In this document: positions 1 through 10,500 of the stretch, in pieces | Layout of the letters: each line of letters begins with the position of its first letter | Numbering within the stretch: position 1 is the first letter of the stretch | Assembly (NCBI RefSeq): GCF_012910715.1 | Contig: NZ_JABBHF010000007.1 | Span: 129,001 to 193,000 of the forward strand | Origin: Flavivirga algicola | GTDB taxonomy: Bacteria; Bacteroidota; Bacteroidia; Flavobacteriales; Flavobacteriaceae | Reading direction: 5' to 3' | Length of the DNA stretch: 64,000 nucleotides | The notes under the pieces: generated by a model | What the model saw: the letters and a program-made list of their open reading frames with translations, nothing else | Told to the model about the DNA's origin: nothing | Databases searched by the model: none | Made by a program: the position numbers and the translations under genes

Positions 1-1
1 G

Positions 2-1618
2 GCTAGAGAATTAGACATTTTAACAGTAGGTATTGTAACCATGCCATTTCAATTTGAAGGGAGAATGCGTATCGAACAGTCTCAAAAAGGAATTGAGAAA
101 TTAAGAGATGTTGTAGATTCGTTAATTGTAATAAATAATAATAAACTTCGTGAGGTTTATGGAAATCTTGGTTTTAAAGCAGGATTCTCTAAAGCAGACG
201 AAGTGCTATCAACTGCTGCTCGTGGTATAGCCGAAGTTATTACACACCATTACACACAAAACATCGATTTACGAGATGCTAAAACAGTATTAAGTAACAG
301 TGGAACTGCTATTATGGGATCTGCTTTGGCTTCAGGACAAAATCGTGCTCAGGATGCTATCCGTAAAGCTTTAGACTCCCCATTATTAAACGATAATAAA
401 ATTACAGGCGCAAAGAATGTGCTGTTGTTAATTGTTTCAGGTTCTCAAGAAATTACTATTGATGAGATTGGAGAAATTAATGATCATATTCAGACCGAAG
501 CAGGCCATGGCGCCAATATTATTATGGGGGTTGGTGAAGATGAAGCATTGGAAGAGTCTATTGCAGTTACTATTATTGCTACAGGGTTTAACCTAGAACA
601 ACAAGACGAAATTTCTAATACAGAAACTAAAAAAGTAGTGCATTCACTTAGTGAAGACCAAGACTTAAACCCCAAAGAAAAAGATCCGGTAATTATTGCT
701 CCAACAATAGAACTGGAAGAAAAAAAAGAAGCGCCTATAGTGCGTCATACCTTGGATTTGGAAGCGGAAGAAGAAGGACTTAGTAATTTAGAAAAGAGTT
801 TTATTAATAAACAAAAACTTGCTAAACCAACTAAAGATATAGATTTAATACCAACCTCAGAACTTATAAAAAATATTGATGTAGTATATGATGAGGTAAA
901 GGCAGATTTTGAAGAAGAGGAAGATTTTATTATCAAACCAGTTACAAGAATGTCTGACGATGTTGAAGATATTACCGATGTAGAAATTATTTCAGATTAT
1001 ATTGAAGAAGAGCAACAAATTACTTTAACTTTTGATTTGCCACTTTCATCAAATGATGTTGACAAAGAGGAGACTGAAGAGAAGGAAGATGTTATTTCAC
1101 ATCAATTAATGGCGGATGAGGATATTAAAGAAATACCAGTTAATGATTATGTTGAGCTTATAACGGTAACAGAAACTAATGAAGAGGGTGATGTTCGTTA
1201 TGCATTGGATGATTATGTTGAGGTAGAATCTTCAATGAATAAAAAGCAACCAGTATCTAATGAAGCTGTAGAAGAAATAGATAATGATATTGTGTTTGAA
1301 AAAAAGACCTCTCAGGAGCCTACTCCAAAAGAAGAAGCCGAAGAAAAAGTAGATCCGATGAATACGCCTATTTCTGAGCTGCTTAAAGAACGTGCAGAAG
1401 AGCGTAGACGAAAAATGAAGGATTTTAATTATAAATTCAACAATGCAAAAATAGATGATATAGAAAAGGTGCCAGCTTATAAACGTCAAGGTGTAAACTT
1501 AGATGAGGCTAAGCATTCTTCGGAAACAGATATGTCTAGAACCAGTATTGGGTTGGATGATAATGATGATATTCAATTAAGAAGCAATAATTCGTTTTTA
1601 CACGATAATGTAGATTAA
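2..1618 (+). CDS. ftsZ: Cell division protein FtsZ, 3' part
   Basis: The frame is open from the window edge, so the start and the N-terminal GTPase signature lie upstream. The visible part begins in the core (RELDILTVGIVTMPF) and continues through the polymerisation half of the tubulin fold, including the conserved stretch with NLGFKAGFSKADE. A very acidic, low-complexity linker follows from about residue 210 of the visible part to about residue 470. The protein ends in a basic patch (ERAEERRRKMKDFNYKFN) and a conserved-looking tail (NNSFLHDNVD), the usual place for the peptide that binds FtsA and other divisome partners. FtsZ forms the cytokinetic ring on the inner membrane. The long Glu/Asp-rich linker is normal for Flavobacteriia. 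A strong terminator follows 27 bases after the stop. Identity is certain; only the 5' end is missing. Confidence 0.97.
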   Translation, partial: ARELDILTVGIVTMPFQFEGRMRIEQSQKGIEKLRDVVDSLIVINNNKLREVYGNLGFKAGFSKADEVLSTAARGIAEVITHHYTQNIDLRDAKTVLSNSGTAIMGSALASGQNRAQDAIRKALDSPLLNDNKITGAKNVLLLIVSGSQEITIDEIGEINDHIQTEAGHGANIIMGVGEDEALEESIAVTIIATGFNLEQQDEISNTETKKVVHSLSEDQDLNPKEKDPVIIAPTIELEEKKEAPIVRHTLDLEAEEEGLSNLEKSFINKQKLAKPTKDIDLIPTSELIKNIDVVYDEVKADFEEEEDFIIKPVTRMSDDVEDITDVEIISDYIEEEQQITLTFDLPLSSNDVDKEETEEKEDVISHQLMADEDIKEIPVNDYVELITVTETNEEGDVRYALDDYVEVESSMNKKQPVSNEAVEEIDNDIVFEKKTSQEPTPKEEAEEKVDPMNTPISELLKERAEERRRKMKDFNYKFNNAKIDDIEKVPAYKRQGVNLDEAKHSSETDMSRTSIGLDDNDDIQLRSNNSFLHDNVD

Positions 1619-1644
1619 TAGTACACTGGCCTTACTTTGTTATG

Positions 1645-1680
1645 AACCCGAAAAGTGTCCCTCAACTTTTCGGGTTTTTA
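1645..1680 (+). terminator. Rho-independent terminator of ftsZ
   Basis: Perfect 11-bp stem AACCCGAAAAG / CTTTTCGGGTT (1645-1655 with 1666-1676) followed by a T-rich run, just after the ftsZ stop. A second hairpin (ATTCCCT/AGGGAAT, about 1699-1718, followed by a run of T) comes shortly after and may back it up. Confidence 0.85.
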
Positions 1681-1757
1681 TTTATTAAAATTTTGTCATT
1701 CCCTTCAAGGAGGGAATCTTTTTTTCTTATTATCTTCGCGTTTAAATTAGAATTACA

Positions 1758-2207
1758 ATGAGTTTACAAAAAGATGTTATGTCTGCTTTAAAAGAAGCAA
1801 TGAAAGCTAAAGATCAAACAGCTTTAACGGCTTTGCGAGCTGTGAAATCTGCTATTTTGTTAGCGCAAACAGAAAGTGGTGCTAAAGAAGATTTAACAGA
1901 AGAACAAGAACTTAAAATACTCCAAAAACAAGTAAAACAACGTAAGGATAGTGCAGCTGTTTATATAGAGCAAGGACGAGAAGACTTGGCTGCACCAGAA
2001 TTGGCAGAAGCCGATGTTATTGCGCAATTTTTGCCAGAAGCCTTAACCGAAGAGGAAATTGAAAAAGTGGTTGTTATGACTATTGATAAAATAGGAGCTG
2101 AAGGTATGAAAGATATGGGTAAAGTTATGGGGATTGTTAGTAAAGAGTTGGCTGGACAAGCAGATGGAAAAACGATTTCTAATATAGTGAGACATAAGTT
2201 ATCATAA
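1758..2207 (+). CDS. GatB/YqeY domain protein
   Basis: 149 residues, the usual size for stand-alone YqeY proteins. The sequence is helical and charged, with the family pattern: an N-terminal MSLQKDVMSALKEAMKAKD, a central QRKDSAAVYIEQGREDLA segment, then AQFLPEAL and a C-terminal MGKVMG. The family resembles the tail domain of the tRNA amidotransferase subunit GatB and is thought to touch tRNA; the exact role of the stand-alone form is not settled. It is cytosolic, with no signal peptide or membrane segment. It follows ftsZ on the same strand, as in many Flavobacteriaceae, but the ftsZ terminator separates the two. TATCTTCG at 1731-1738, 20 bases before the start, resembles the Bacteroidota -7 element (TAnnTTTG); this is suggestive only. 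Confidence 0.9.
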   Translation: MSLQKDVMSALKEAMKAKDQTALTALRAVKSAILLAQTESGAKEDLTEEQELKILQKQVKQRKDSAAVYIEQGREDLAAPELAEADVIAQFLPEALTEEEIEKVVVMTIDKIGAEGMKDMGKVMGIVSKELAGQADGKTISNIVRHKLS

Positions 2208-2235
2208 ATTAACAGGACCAATTATGATGACTAAT

Positions 2236-2369
2236 TTGTCATTCCGAACGAAGTATGAGGAGGAATCTCATAATCATAAGATTTCTCAAGTTTATCTTGA
2301 GTACACTTCGATTCCTCTCAGCATAAACTAAAGTCAAATGTTTCATGCTTTGCTTTGTCGAAATGACAA
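2236..2369. repeat. Palindromic intergenic repeat, MITE-like
   Basis: A 134-base non-coding stretch whose ends are imperfect inverted copies: TTGTCATTCCGAACGA at the left, and the complement of TTTGTCGAAATGACAA at the right. The interior carries internal pairings such as GAGGAATCTC with GATTCCTCTC. Short elements with these ends are scattered between genes in many Flavobacteriaceae; I recognise the pattern but cannot count copies here. No protein is supported. Confidence 0.6.
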
Positions 2370-2388
2370 CTAATAAAAAAATTAAAAG

Positions 2389-2408
2389 ATCCCTGCCTAC
2401 GCAGGGAT
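2389..2408. repeat. Short hairpin repeat
   Basis: Perfect 8-bp inverted repeat ATCCCTGC-ctac-GCAGGGAT, four bases upstream of the tRNA gene. No T-run follows, so it is more likely a dispersed palindrome than a terminator; it could also act in processing of the tRNA leader. Confidence 0.5.
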
Positions 2409-2412
2409 GTAA

Positions 2413-2486
2413 GGCTGCGTAGTTCAACTGGATAGAATATCAGATTTCGGCTCTGAGGGTTGGGGGTTCGAATCCCTCCGCGGTCA
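2413..2486 (+). tRNA. tRNA-Arg (anticodon TCG)
   Basis: Folds as a full cloverleaf of 74 bases. The acceptor stem GGCTGCG pairs with CGCGGTC (two G-U pairs). The D stem is GTTC/GAAT. The anticodon stem TCAGA/TCTGA encloses the loop TTTCGGC, giving anticodon TCG, which reads CGA arginine codons. The T arm is GGGGG-TTCGAAT-CCCTC and the discriminator base is A. CCA is not encoded (CTAG follows). It is flanked downstream by recombinase remains, so it probably served as an integration site. Confidence 0.93.
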
Positions 2487-2512
2487 CTAGAATACATTCA
2501 ATTAAATTCGTT

Positions 2513-2546
2513 ACCCCGTAGTTTGTAGGAACTACGGGGTTTTTGT
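2513..2546 (+). terminator. Terminator downstream of tRNA-Arg
   Basis: Perfect 11-bp stem ACCCCGTAGTT / AACTACGGGGT (2513-2523 with 2530-2540), loop TGTAGG, then a T-rich stretch. It ends the tRNA transcript 26 bases after the gene. Confidence 0.88.
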
Positions 2547-2639
2547 TTTCAGTTGATTTCGAAACAATTCGTTTAATGTCATTTTTTTGTTCCACCAATA
2601 TTTCACTAAAAATCATATGTTTCACCAAAAGAAAAAACT

Positions 2640-3501
2640 ATGGGTACAACACTAAAATTTTACATTAATGAAAACAAAAAAAGTATTATCGACAGTCGTT
2701 ACCCAATGTACCTCAGAATTGTACATGAAAGAAAAAAATCTGAAGGCAGAATTAGAGCGACACCGATAAGTGAACATGATATTCGAGACCATTTATTAAG
2801 TAGAAATAAATTGTAGATTATAATAACCATACAAGCTACCAATGATTTCTACACCAACCACATAATCCCCAGTGTTGATAAAGCACCTGGAATCAAAAGG
2901 AACTATATGATAATCCATTAATCATTTTAGTAGCTTTTTAAAGTACAGTGGACTGGAGTATTTAAATATTAGAGATTTTAAGAGAATGCATGCGTCCCAA
3001 TTTGTAGATTATTTAAAAACCCCGTATCAGAATTAAATAAAATTGGATTAAATGGGCAATCCGTGAATAGTATAGTTAAGAATATAAAAACCAGTCTTCA
3101 ATAAATTACTATTAGAAGAAAAAATAATGATCAATCCGTTTTTAGGAGTTAAAACCCCATTTAAACGTACAGAAAAACCTAGGTTAAGTAATAAGCAGTT
3201 TAAAAAGATAGTCAAACTTGATTTGGAAGAGAGTCCAACTTTGGAAGTGTATCGTGATATATTTTTGTTTCTGTGTTATACTGGATTTAGTTATTGTGAT
3301 ACATTGGATATTAGGTATAACGATATAACTTCGGGATTTTTAAAAATTCATAGAAAAAGTCTAAAGTACGTACAAATTGGATTAGATACCGAATATACTA
3401 TCGTTAGAAAAGCTAATACTTATAATGAGGTCATTCGATTAGAAACTCAATCAAGAATCCCAATCCAGTGTCCCCAAAACGAGATAATACCTATTTCGTA
3501 G
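2640..3501 (+). pseudogene. Broken tyrosine recombinase (phage/transposon integrase)
   Basis: Three fragments in different frames line up with one Bacteroidota integrase. First, 2640-2816 (58 codons) has the N-terminal arm-binding pattern LKFYINENKKSIIDSRYPMYLRIV and ends in a stop. Second, about 2935-3105 reads the core-binding helices (FLKYSGLEYLNIRDFKRM, then GLNGQSVNSIVKNIKTSL), with a stop and a frame change inside. Third, 3127-3501 reads the start of the catalytic domain (NPFLGVKTP, LSNKQFKKIVKLDL, RDIFLFLCYTGFSYCD). The catalytic His-x-x-Arg and Tyr boxes are absent because the sequence switches to kinase remains near 3480-3500. It sits 154 bases from tRNA-Arg. It is clearly non-functional; the original element type cannot be told. 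Confidence 0.85.
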
Positions 3502-4327
3502 CATTAAGTTTAGGTTTGGTAATCCCGTTTATCTTTTTTTGCGTTTTATTTTTCTTAGATTTAAAGTCAATGTTAAGGATGATATTGTATCTCAAAACCC
3601 CAAAAGACCTGTTAATGAAGAGATATCATACGTTAAAGATAATAAACTTATAACCAGTATCGTAGATAGGTCGGTTTTATCTGAAGTATTTAGAGTACAA
3701 AGAACTAATATAGATCATCACCTTAGAGACGAGTCGTCTGATACTTTAGAAACAGGGAAAGTTATTTATGTAATAACATCAACAATAAAAGGAGAAGGAA
3801 AACATATACCGCTACAAATTTAGCCTTGTCTTACTTGGGATTAAACAAAAAGGTTATACTTATTGAGGCAGATTTTAGAAACCCTCAAATTCATTTTTGT
3901 TTTAATTTTTCAAGAGCAAAAAAGGATTGTCTTGTTTTTTGAATGAAGAAGAGGTTGATTATAAAGATTTGATAATGGATTATAAATGGTTCAAAATTAG
4001 AGATTTTATTGTCTGGTAACTTACAGCCTAATCCTGCGAAACTAATTTCAAATGGTAGGTTTGAACTGTTATTAAGCAAATTAAAAAGAGAGTATGATTG
4101 TATTATAGTAGATACAGCACCAACCATTTAGTTACAGATATGGTGTTAATTGCTTCATTTTCAGACACGACACTATACATTGTTCGTTCGCGTTTTACGG
4201 ATAAAAAATTATTAAATTTCTCTAATAAGCTGGTAAATACCAGTTACCGTTATAAACGTTTTAGAGCCAAACAGAAGGTATGGCTACAATTATGATTATG
4301 GTAGTAATAATGTCAAGAGGTCATTGT
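3490..4327 (+). pseudogene. Broken 3' part of a Wzc-like tyrosine autokinase (BY-kinase)
   Basis: Read across frames, this matches the C-terminal half of an exopolysaccharide/capsule tyrosine autokinase. It starts with the second membrane helix (ALSLGLVIPFIFF). The kinase lead-in follows (DRSVLSEVFRVQRTNID), then Walker A (VITSTIKGEGK, broken there by a one-base loss near 3800) and Walker A' (NKKVILIEADFRNPQIH). After that come Walker B (YDCIIVDTAP, frameshift near 4130), ATLYIVRSRFTDKKLL-like sequence, and finally a tyrosine-rich tail (YGYNYDYGSNN near 4276-4310). Such kinases control polysaccharide chain export at the inner membrane. The N-terminal Wzz-like part is missing, replaced by the recombinase fragment. 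No intact capsule genes are nearby, so it is probably a leftover of a lost polysaccharide island. Confidence 0.82.
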
Positions 4328-4569
4328 TGGCCAAATACTTCACTAAATAAGTGTTGATAAAATAAAAGAATAACCTTTTTCTTTTATCTCTTTTTTCATC
4401 AATTAAGTTGATTTTTTGTAGCTTAAAAGCCTCTTTTAAGTAATCTTTTTTTTATTAAAAAATGCATTTTGTCGTATTTTATTTGCGTTTAATCGATAAA
4501 AAATGTAAAATTGCACATAATTGTAAGAAAGTACAATTTAAATTGTATAAAAATACTCATTATATACAG
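4328..4569. other. Intergenic leader of the giant adhesin gene
   Basis: AT-rich stretch of about 240 bases between the kinase remains and the signal-peptide start of the adhesin. The adhesin reading frame stays open back to 4462, but that extension ([16 protein letters not shown]...) precedes a good signal peptide and is best read as leader. I see no convincing terminator or operator. Confidence 0.4.
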
Positions 4570-7500
4570 ATGAAAAATAACCAACTTACCCAAAAAGGCA
4601 ATAGTTTTAAGTTATTGATTTTTATAACTTTTCTATGTTCCATTAATTTCATAAATGGACAATCATGCACTATTAATGCAGGTTTAAACCAAACCATATG
4701 TGCAAATGATGTATTTCAATTAGATGGGAATACACCAGACACTTATATGGTTGCTCCATCCTGGAAACAAATTTCGGGACCTTCGGTAATCATAAGTGAC
4801 CCGACTATTGATGATCCTATTATTACAGGAGCCATTCCTGGTAATTCATATGAGTTTGAACTTAGTGCCACTTGTTTTAATGGTGATGAACCTGTTCAAA
4901 CAGTCATTATAACAGTACAGCCCATAACGATTGCAGATGCGGGTTTTGACGTAACATCATGTCCGGATAGTAGCGGCTCTATAGTAATAAATGGAAACAC
5001 ACCAATAAATTCGGGAGAAACTGGGCAATGGACCATAGAAGGCAGTAACAATGCAGGTGTTGTTATAAATCAACCCAACTCTGCGACGTCTACAATTAAT
5101 CTACCTGAGACCAGTGCAGGAACTACTACATTACGTTGGACGATTACGGGACTTGATTATGCGCCAAGTCAATTCTGTGAATCGTTTGATGAGGTAATAA
5201 TAACAAATTATGGAGGGACGTCTCCAGTTGATGCAGGATCAGATCAAACACTCAATAGCTGTTATACTGTAAGCCGTTCTACAAATTTAAATGCAAGTTT
5301 TGGAGGAAACGGTTTAAGCGGACAGCAAGGTACATGGTCGTTTGTAAGTGGGCCATCAACCCCAACTTTTGGAAATGTTAATAGTAATACATCATCAGTC
5401 AGTAATTTAATTGAAGGCGTTTATGTGTTTAGATGGGATGTTGTTGGTTCATGTGTTTCAGGAAGTGATACGGTAACTATTACGGTGGCACCAGCAACTC
5501 AGGACGTTACTGTAGCATTTATATCAAATGATAACCAGCGTTTTTGTGATCCGTCGATTACGCAAACAACGCTAGTGGGATCAGTACCAGATTTCACCAA
5601 TGAAACAGTACTTTGGGAACAAATTGACCCTGGAACAGGAAACGTTATAACTCCTCCAACAGTTACTATTGTCGCCCCAACCAACAGTACTACACAGGTA
5701 ACAGGATTAAGTTCTCCAACGGCTTACAGATTTAGATATACTATTGAAAATACAGTCACTGGTTGTACAACCAGTGATATTGTAAATGTAAGATATAACG
5801 TGAATCCCGTTAGTATTATTGTGAATTCGGGTAACGATATAACAGGTACCTGTGGAGATACTTCCATTCCTGTTCCCTATACGTCAACCAGTGGTAACAG
5901 AACAGAATACAGTATTATAAGTGGTCCTTCAGCTTCAGTTTTAACTTTTCCAACCTCCTATGTTAATTTAGGAGGCAGTAATAATGGAACAGCAAACATC
6001 AATAGTTTTGATGTCGCTGGGATATATACTGTGAATTTTAGGCGAAGAAGGTTAGGTAATCTTTTATTGAGTTGTGATGAGGCTAATGATGCTATCAATA
6101 TCTACATATCTACGGCACCAGCGGGAGCAAATGCAGGTTCAGACCAGACTTTTACATGTGGTCAGGTCAATGGAAATTTGGCAGGTAGCGCTGTGGGTTT
6201 AGGAGAAACATCTATATGGTCTTTAGTTAGTGGGCCGGATGGCATGACAAATAGTATTATTGGCGATCGATATGCACAAAATTCATCACTTACAGGTTTG
6301 ATACCAGGAGTTTATGAGTTTAGTTATACCGTATCGGCCGGGCCGGATTGTCCAATTTCAACCGACATCACAGAGGTAACGGTGACACCGGTAAGTAATT
6401 TACCTATAGATGCAGGTGTTAATCAGTTAGTTTGTTTCAATGCGCCTGTACAATTAGCAGCCGACTCGCTTTTAGACAGTCAAATAGGAACCTGGTCAGC
6501 ATCAGATCCAGGAATAACATTTTCAGATGTTAACGATCCCAATGCGATTGCAGAAGGGTTTACAACACCTGATGCCACAGTTGGTAATGGCAATGCCTAT
6601 ACCTTAACATGGACGGTTGATGAACGGACCGGGTTCCCGGATTGTGGCGCAGCAGAAGTAGATACAGTCATTATAGAAACGTTGTTGGATGGATCGCCTA
6701 CTACAGCAGATGCTGGAGCAGATCTTTGTTTTGCCACAGGTACCAGTACAATTCCCAATTTAGCAGCTAATGCCCTTGGAGCAGGAGAAGAAGGCACCTG
6801 GACCCAGTTATCAGGACCAAATACAGCAAGTTTTACTAATCCGAATAGTCCAACATCAGAAGTTACAGGACTTATTGATGGGCAATACGTGTTTACATGG
6901 ACCATTTCATATACAGCTCCTGCACCAAATGCATGTCCGCCTACTTCAGATGATGTAGAAGTTGTAGTTGCAGATACGGCAACAACAATTAGTGCCGGTA
7001 CAAATCAAACATTATGTTTAGCGCCTGGATTATTATCTTTTACAATGAATGCCGATGACCCTGCACCATTTGGAGGCGTGGGAACCTGGAATTTAGTTTC
7101 GGGCTTAACAGGTTTCACAGTGGACGATATAAATAGTCCAACAGCTACCTTTAGTAACCTACTGGATGGTTCTTATGTTTTCGAATGGATAATTTCTTAT
7201 GGTAACTGTACAACGTCTAATACGTCCGATCAGGTGACCATTGAAGTCGGTATTCCGCCTACACCGGCAGTGATTCAGGGAGTTAACCCACAAACAATTT
7301 GTGCCGCAACGAATACAACAATTACAGCCGATCCTTTAATAAATCTGGGTATAGAAACTGGAACCTGGACGGTAGTTTCAGGGCCTAATACGCCAACAAT
7401 AAATGATCCGAGTAGTAACTCAATAAATGTTACGGGTTTAATTACAGGAACTTATGTGTTTAGGTGGACAACCGTAAGTGGTTCTCCGCTTTGTCCAACA

Positions 7501-10500
7501 TCAGCAGCAGATATTAATGTAGATGTTTTTGCACCGTCATCAGCTGGTTCAGATCAACAACTTTGCGAAGTAAATAGTGTTTTTTTGGAAGCTACCGAAG
7601 GAACTACAGGAACCTGGAGTATTGTTTCTGTTGATGGCGATACGACCCCAGGTGTGATAGCACCATATACACCAACCCAATCACCCAGTAACGGTAACAC
7701 AGCGAATGCTCCGGTAGATCCAGGCTCTGTATATGTATTTGAGTTTACAACAGATTACCCGACTCTGGCATGTAATAATAGCGATCAAGTGACCATAACT
7801 GTGAGTAGTGGTCCTAGTGAAGATGCATTGGCGGGGCCGGATCAGGAAATTTGTATGGACGATCCCACTACAGGAGCGAATACCACGGTGTCTTTAACCT
7901 CAGGTAATGCAAGTATTCCTGTAGATGTAACCTCAGAATGGCGATTGCTGTCCCAGCCAGGAGGTGCTACAGTAGGTTTTACAACACCTAATAATAGTAC
8001 CACAACCGATGTTACTGGTTTAACAGTGCCTGGCGTATATATTATAGAATTAAATTTTCAATCAAACTCCTGTATTGATAATGCAGATATCGTTAGAATA
8101 GAAGTGTTTCAAGCACCGACTCCAATTAATGCAGGGCCAGATCAAACCAATGCCTGCCAATTAGATTTCCTTACGGCAGCAACACCGCCTACCGTAGGCA
8201 TAGGAACCTGGACGATAACAAGTCATCCGGTAGGTTCTTCTAATACAGCAACAATTGACAATCCAAATAACCCAGCTACGAGTCTATCAGATATAGAATT
8301 AGGAACCTATGAATTAACCTGGACGGTATCCAATGGCCCTTTTGCTTCAGGACCATGTTCCCCGCAAATGGATACAGTAGAAATAACATTTACAGATAAT
8401 CCACCGTCACAAGCCATGGCTGGTCCCGATCAGGATTTATGTGATGAAACAGAAACATTTTTAAGTGCAACACCTTTGAGTTCCGGAACAGGAACCTGGT
8501 CACAAACAGGAGGTAACCTGGCAACAATTGCAGCAGCCAATAATCCGAATAGTTTAGTATTAGGACTTTCTGCTGGTATATATGAATTTACATGGACTGC
8601 CACTGGAGGGGGATGTACATCCGACGATGTCGTACAAATCATCATTCATGCAGATCCTGTAAGTGCAGAAGCTGGGGCCAATCAATCATTACCTGAATTC
8701 TCTTCTGTGACTTTAGGCGCAACATCACCACCAGTAGGATCAGGAGTTTGGATACAGCTTTCCGGGCCAACCTCTGTTGGTTTTGTTAACGATACAGACC
8801 CAGGAACAGCAGTAACAGGTACTACTGTTGGTACCTATGTTTTTGAATGGACTGTTAGTAGCGGAAATTGTAATATGGCCGCAGATCAGGTTACAGTGAC
8901 GATAAATCCTATATCCGATCTGGAACTAACAAAAAGTGTATTATCTTCCAGTGTTAACGCAGGAGATGTGGTAACATTTACAGTCGCTATTTTTAATAAT
9001 GATGCAAGTGCTACTAATTCTGATGCTACAGGTGTTACCGTCGAAGACGTCTTACCCTTAGGATATTCTTTAGTTCCAGGAACGGTATCAAATGGAGGTT
9101 CTTTTGACCTGGGGACACAAACTATAACGTGGTCTAACCTGTCCATTGTGAGCGGAACAACACTGAACTTAACATTTGATGCTACGGTTAATGGAACAGG
9201 TTCTTATGTAAATACTGCTCAAATTACAGCAAGTGACAATTTAGACCCGGATAGTGATCCTAGCACAGATAGTTCAGTAGATGAAGATGGTGATTTAGAC
9301 GGTGACGATGATGACGAAGACACCGCATCCGTAACTATACAATCCTCGGATTTGTCTATTCAAAAAGTAGCTAACGTCACTAATGTTAGTATAGGCGATA
9401 CGGTTATCTTTACATTAACTGTAACAAATTCGGGAGCAGATACCGCCACCAATGTTAGTGTTTCAGATCAATTACCTGTAGGTTTTACCTATCAAAGTGA
9501 TGACTCAGGCGGTAGCTATAGCTCGGGGACAGGCGTATGGAATGTCGGCAGTGTTACAACAGCAACACCTCGGGTATTAAACATTACAGCTACAGTGAAT
9601 GCACCAACAGGAGCAGCTAATGAATATCTGAATATAACCGAAATAATAGCAAGCGATCAACACGATCCAGATAGCACACCCAATAATGATGATGGAGACC
9701 AAAGTGAAGATGACGAAGACAGTGCTCAGGTCACTCTAGAGTTAGCGGACCTTCAGTTAACGAAAACCGTATTACCAGTTTCTGGTTCTGTGGGAGATAC
9801 AGTAACATTCTCTCTTTTATTGGAAAACTTTGGGCCTGGAGATGCTACAGGAATAGCTATTGAAGACTTATTGCCTACAGGATTCGAAGTCGTTCCGGGA
9901 ACCATTTCCGATTCAGGTATTTACGTCGTAGGAAACAAATCTATTGTATGGAATGATCTTTCTTTAAATAATGGACTTTCCAGAACGCTGACTTTCGATG
10001 CTACTGTGAATACATCTGGAAATTATACCAATAGTGCACAAATAACAGCCAGTGACCTGGATGATCCCGATAGTGATCCAGCTACAGACGAAACTGTGGA
10101 TGAAGATGGAGACTTGGATGGTGATGATGATGATGAAGATACAGTAACTTTTACAATATTACAATCCGACCTATCCTTGACCAAGGGCGTACAGAACGCC
10201 GTTACGGTCCTACCACCTAATATCGGTGATGTGATAACCTTTGAAGTCACGATAAGCAATGGCGGCCCAGACAATGCCACGGGCATATCGGTATCTGATA
10301 TCGTCCCATCGAGCTATGGCAACATCACCAATATCAGTAATGGCGGGGCGTTGATAGGGAGCACTATAAACTGGGGTGGCCTATCCGTAAACAACGGAGG
10401 AAGCCTGACGTTGACCTACGATGTAGAAGTGCTGGCCCCAACAGGCGCGGGAAGTGAGTACTTAAATATTGCAGAGATCACTGGTAGTGACCAGTTCGAT

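Noticed and set aside
1232-1489. Antisense 85-codon frame in ftsZ
   Set aside because: Phe/Ile-rich shadow of the acidic FtsZ linker.
2440-2628. Open frame antisense to tRNA-Arg (62 residues, ending in TAEGFEPPTLRAEI)
   Set aside because: It is the reverse strand of the tRNA gene and its terminator; this peptide type is a well-known false protein from tRNA antisense strands.
4462-4569. Earlier in-frame start for the adhesin
   Set aside because: The 36 extra residues precede a good signal peptide and are not hydrophobic in the right pattern; the ATG at 4570 fits secretion.
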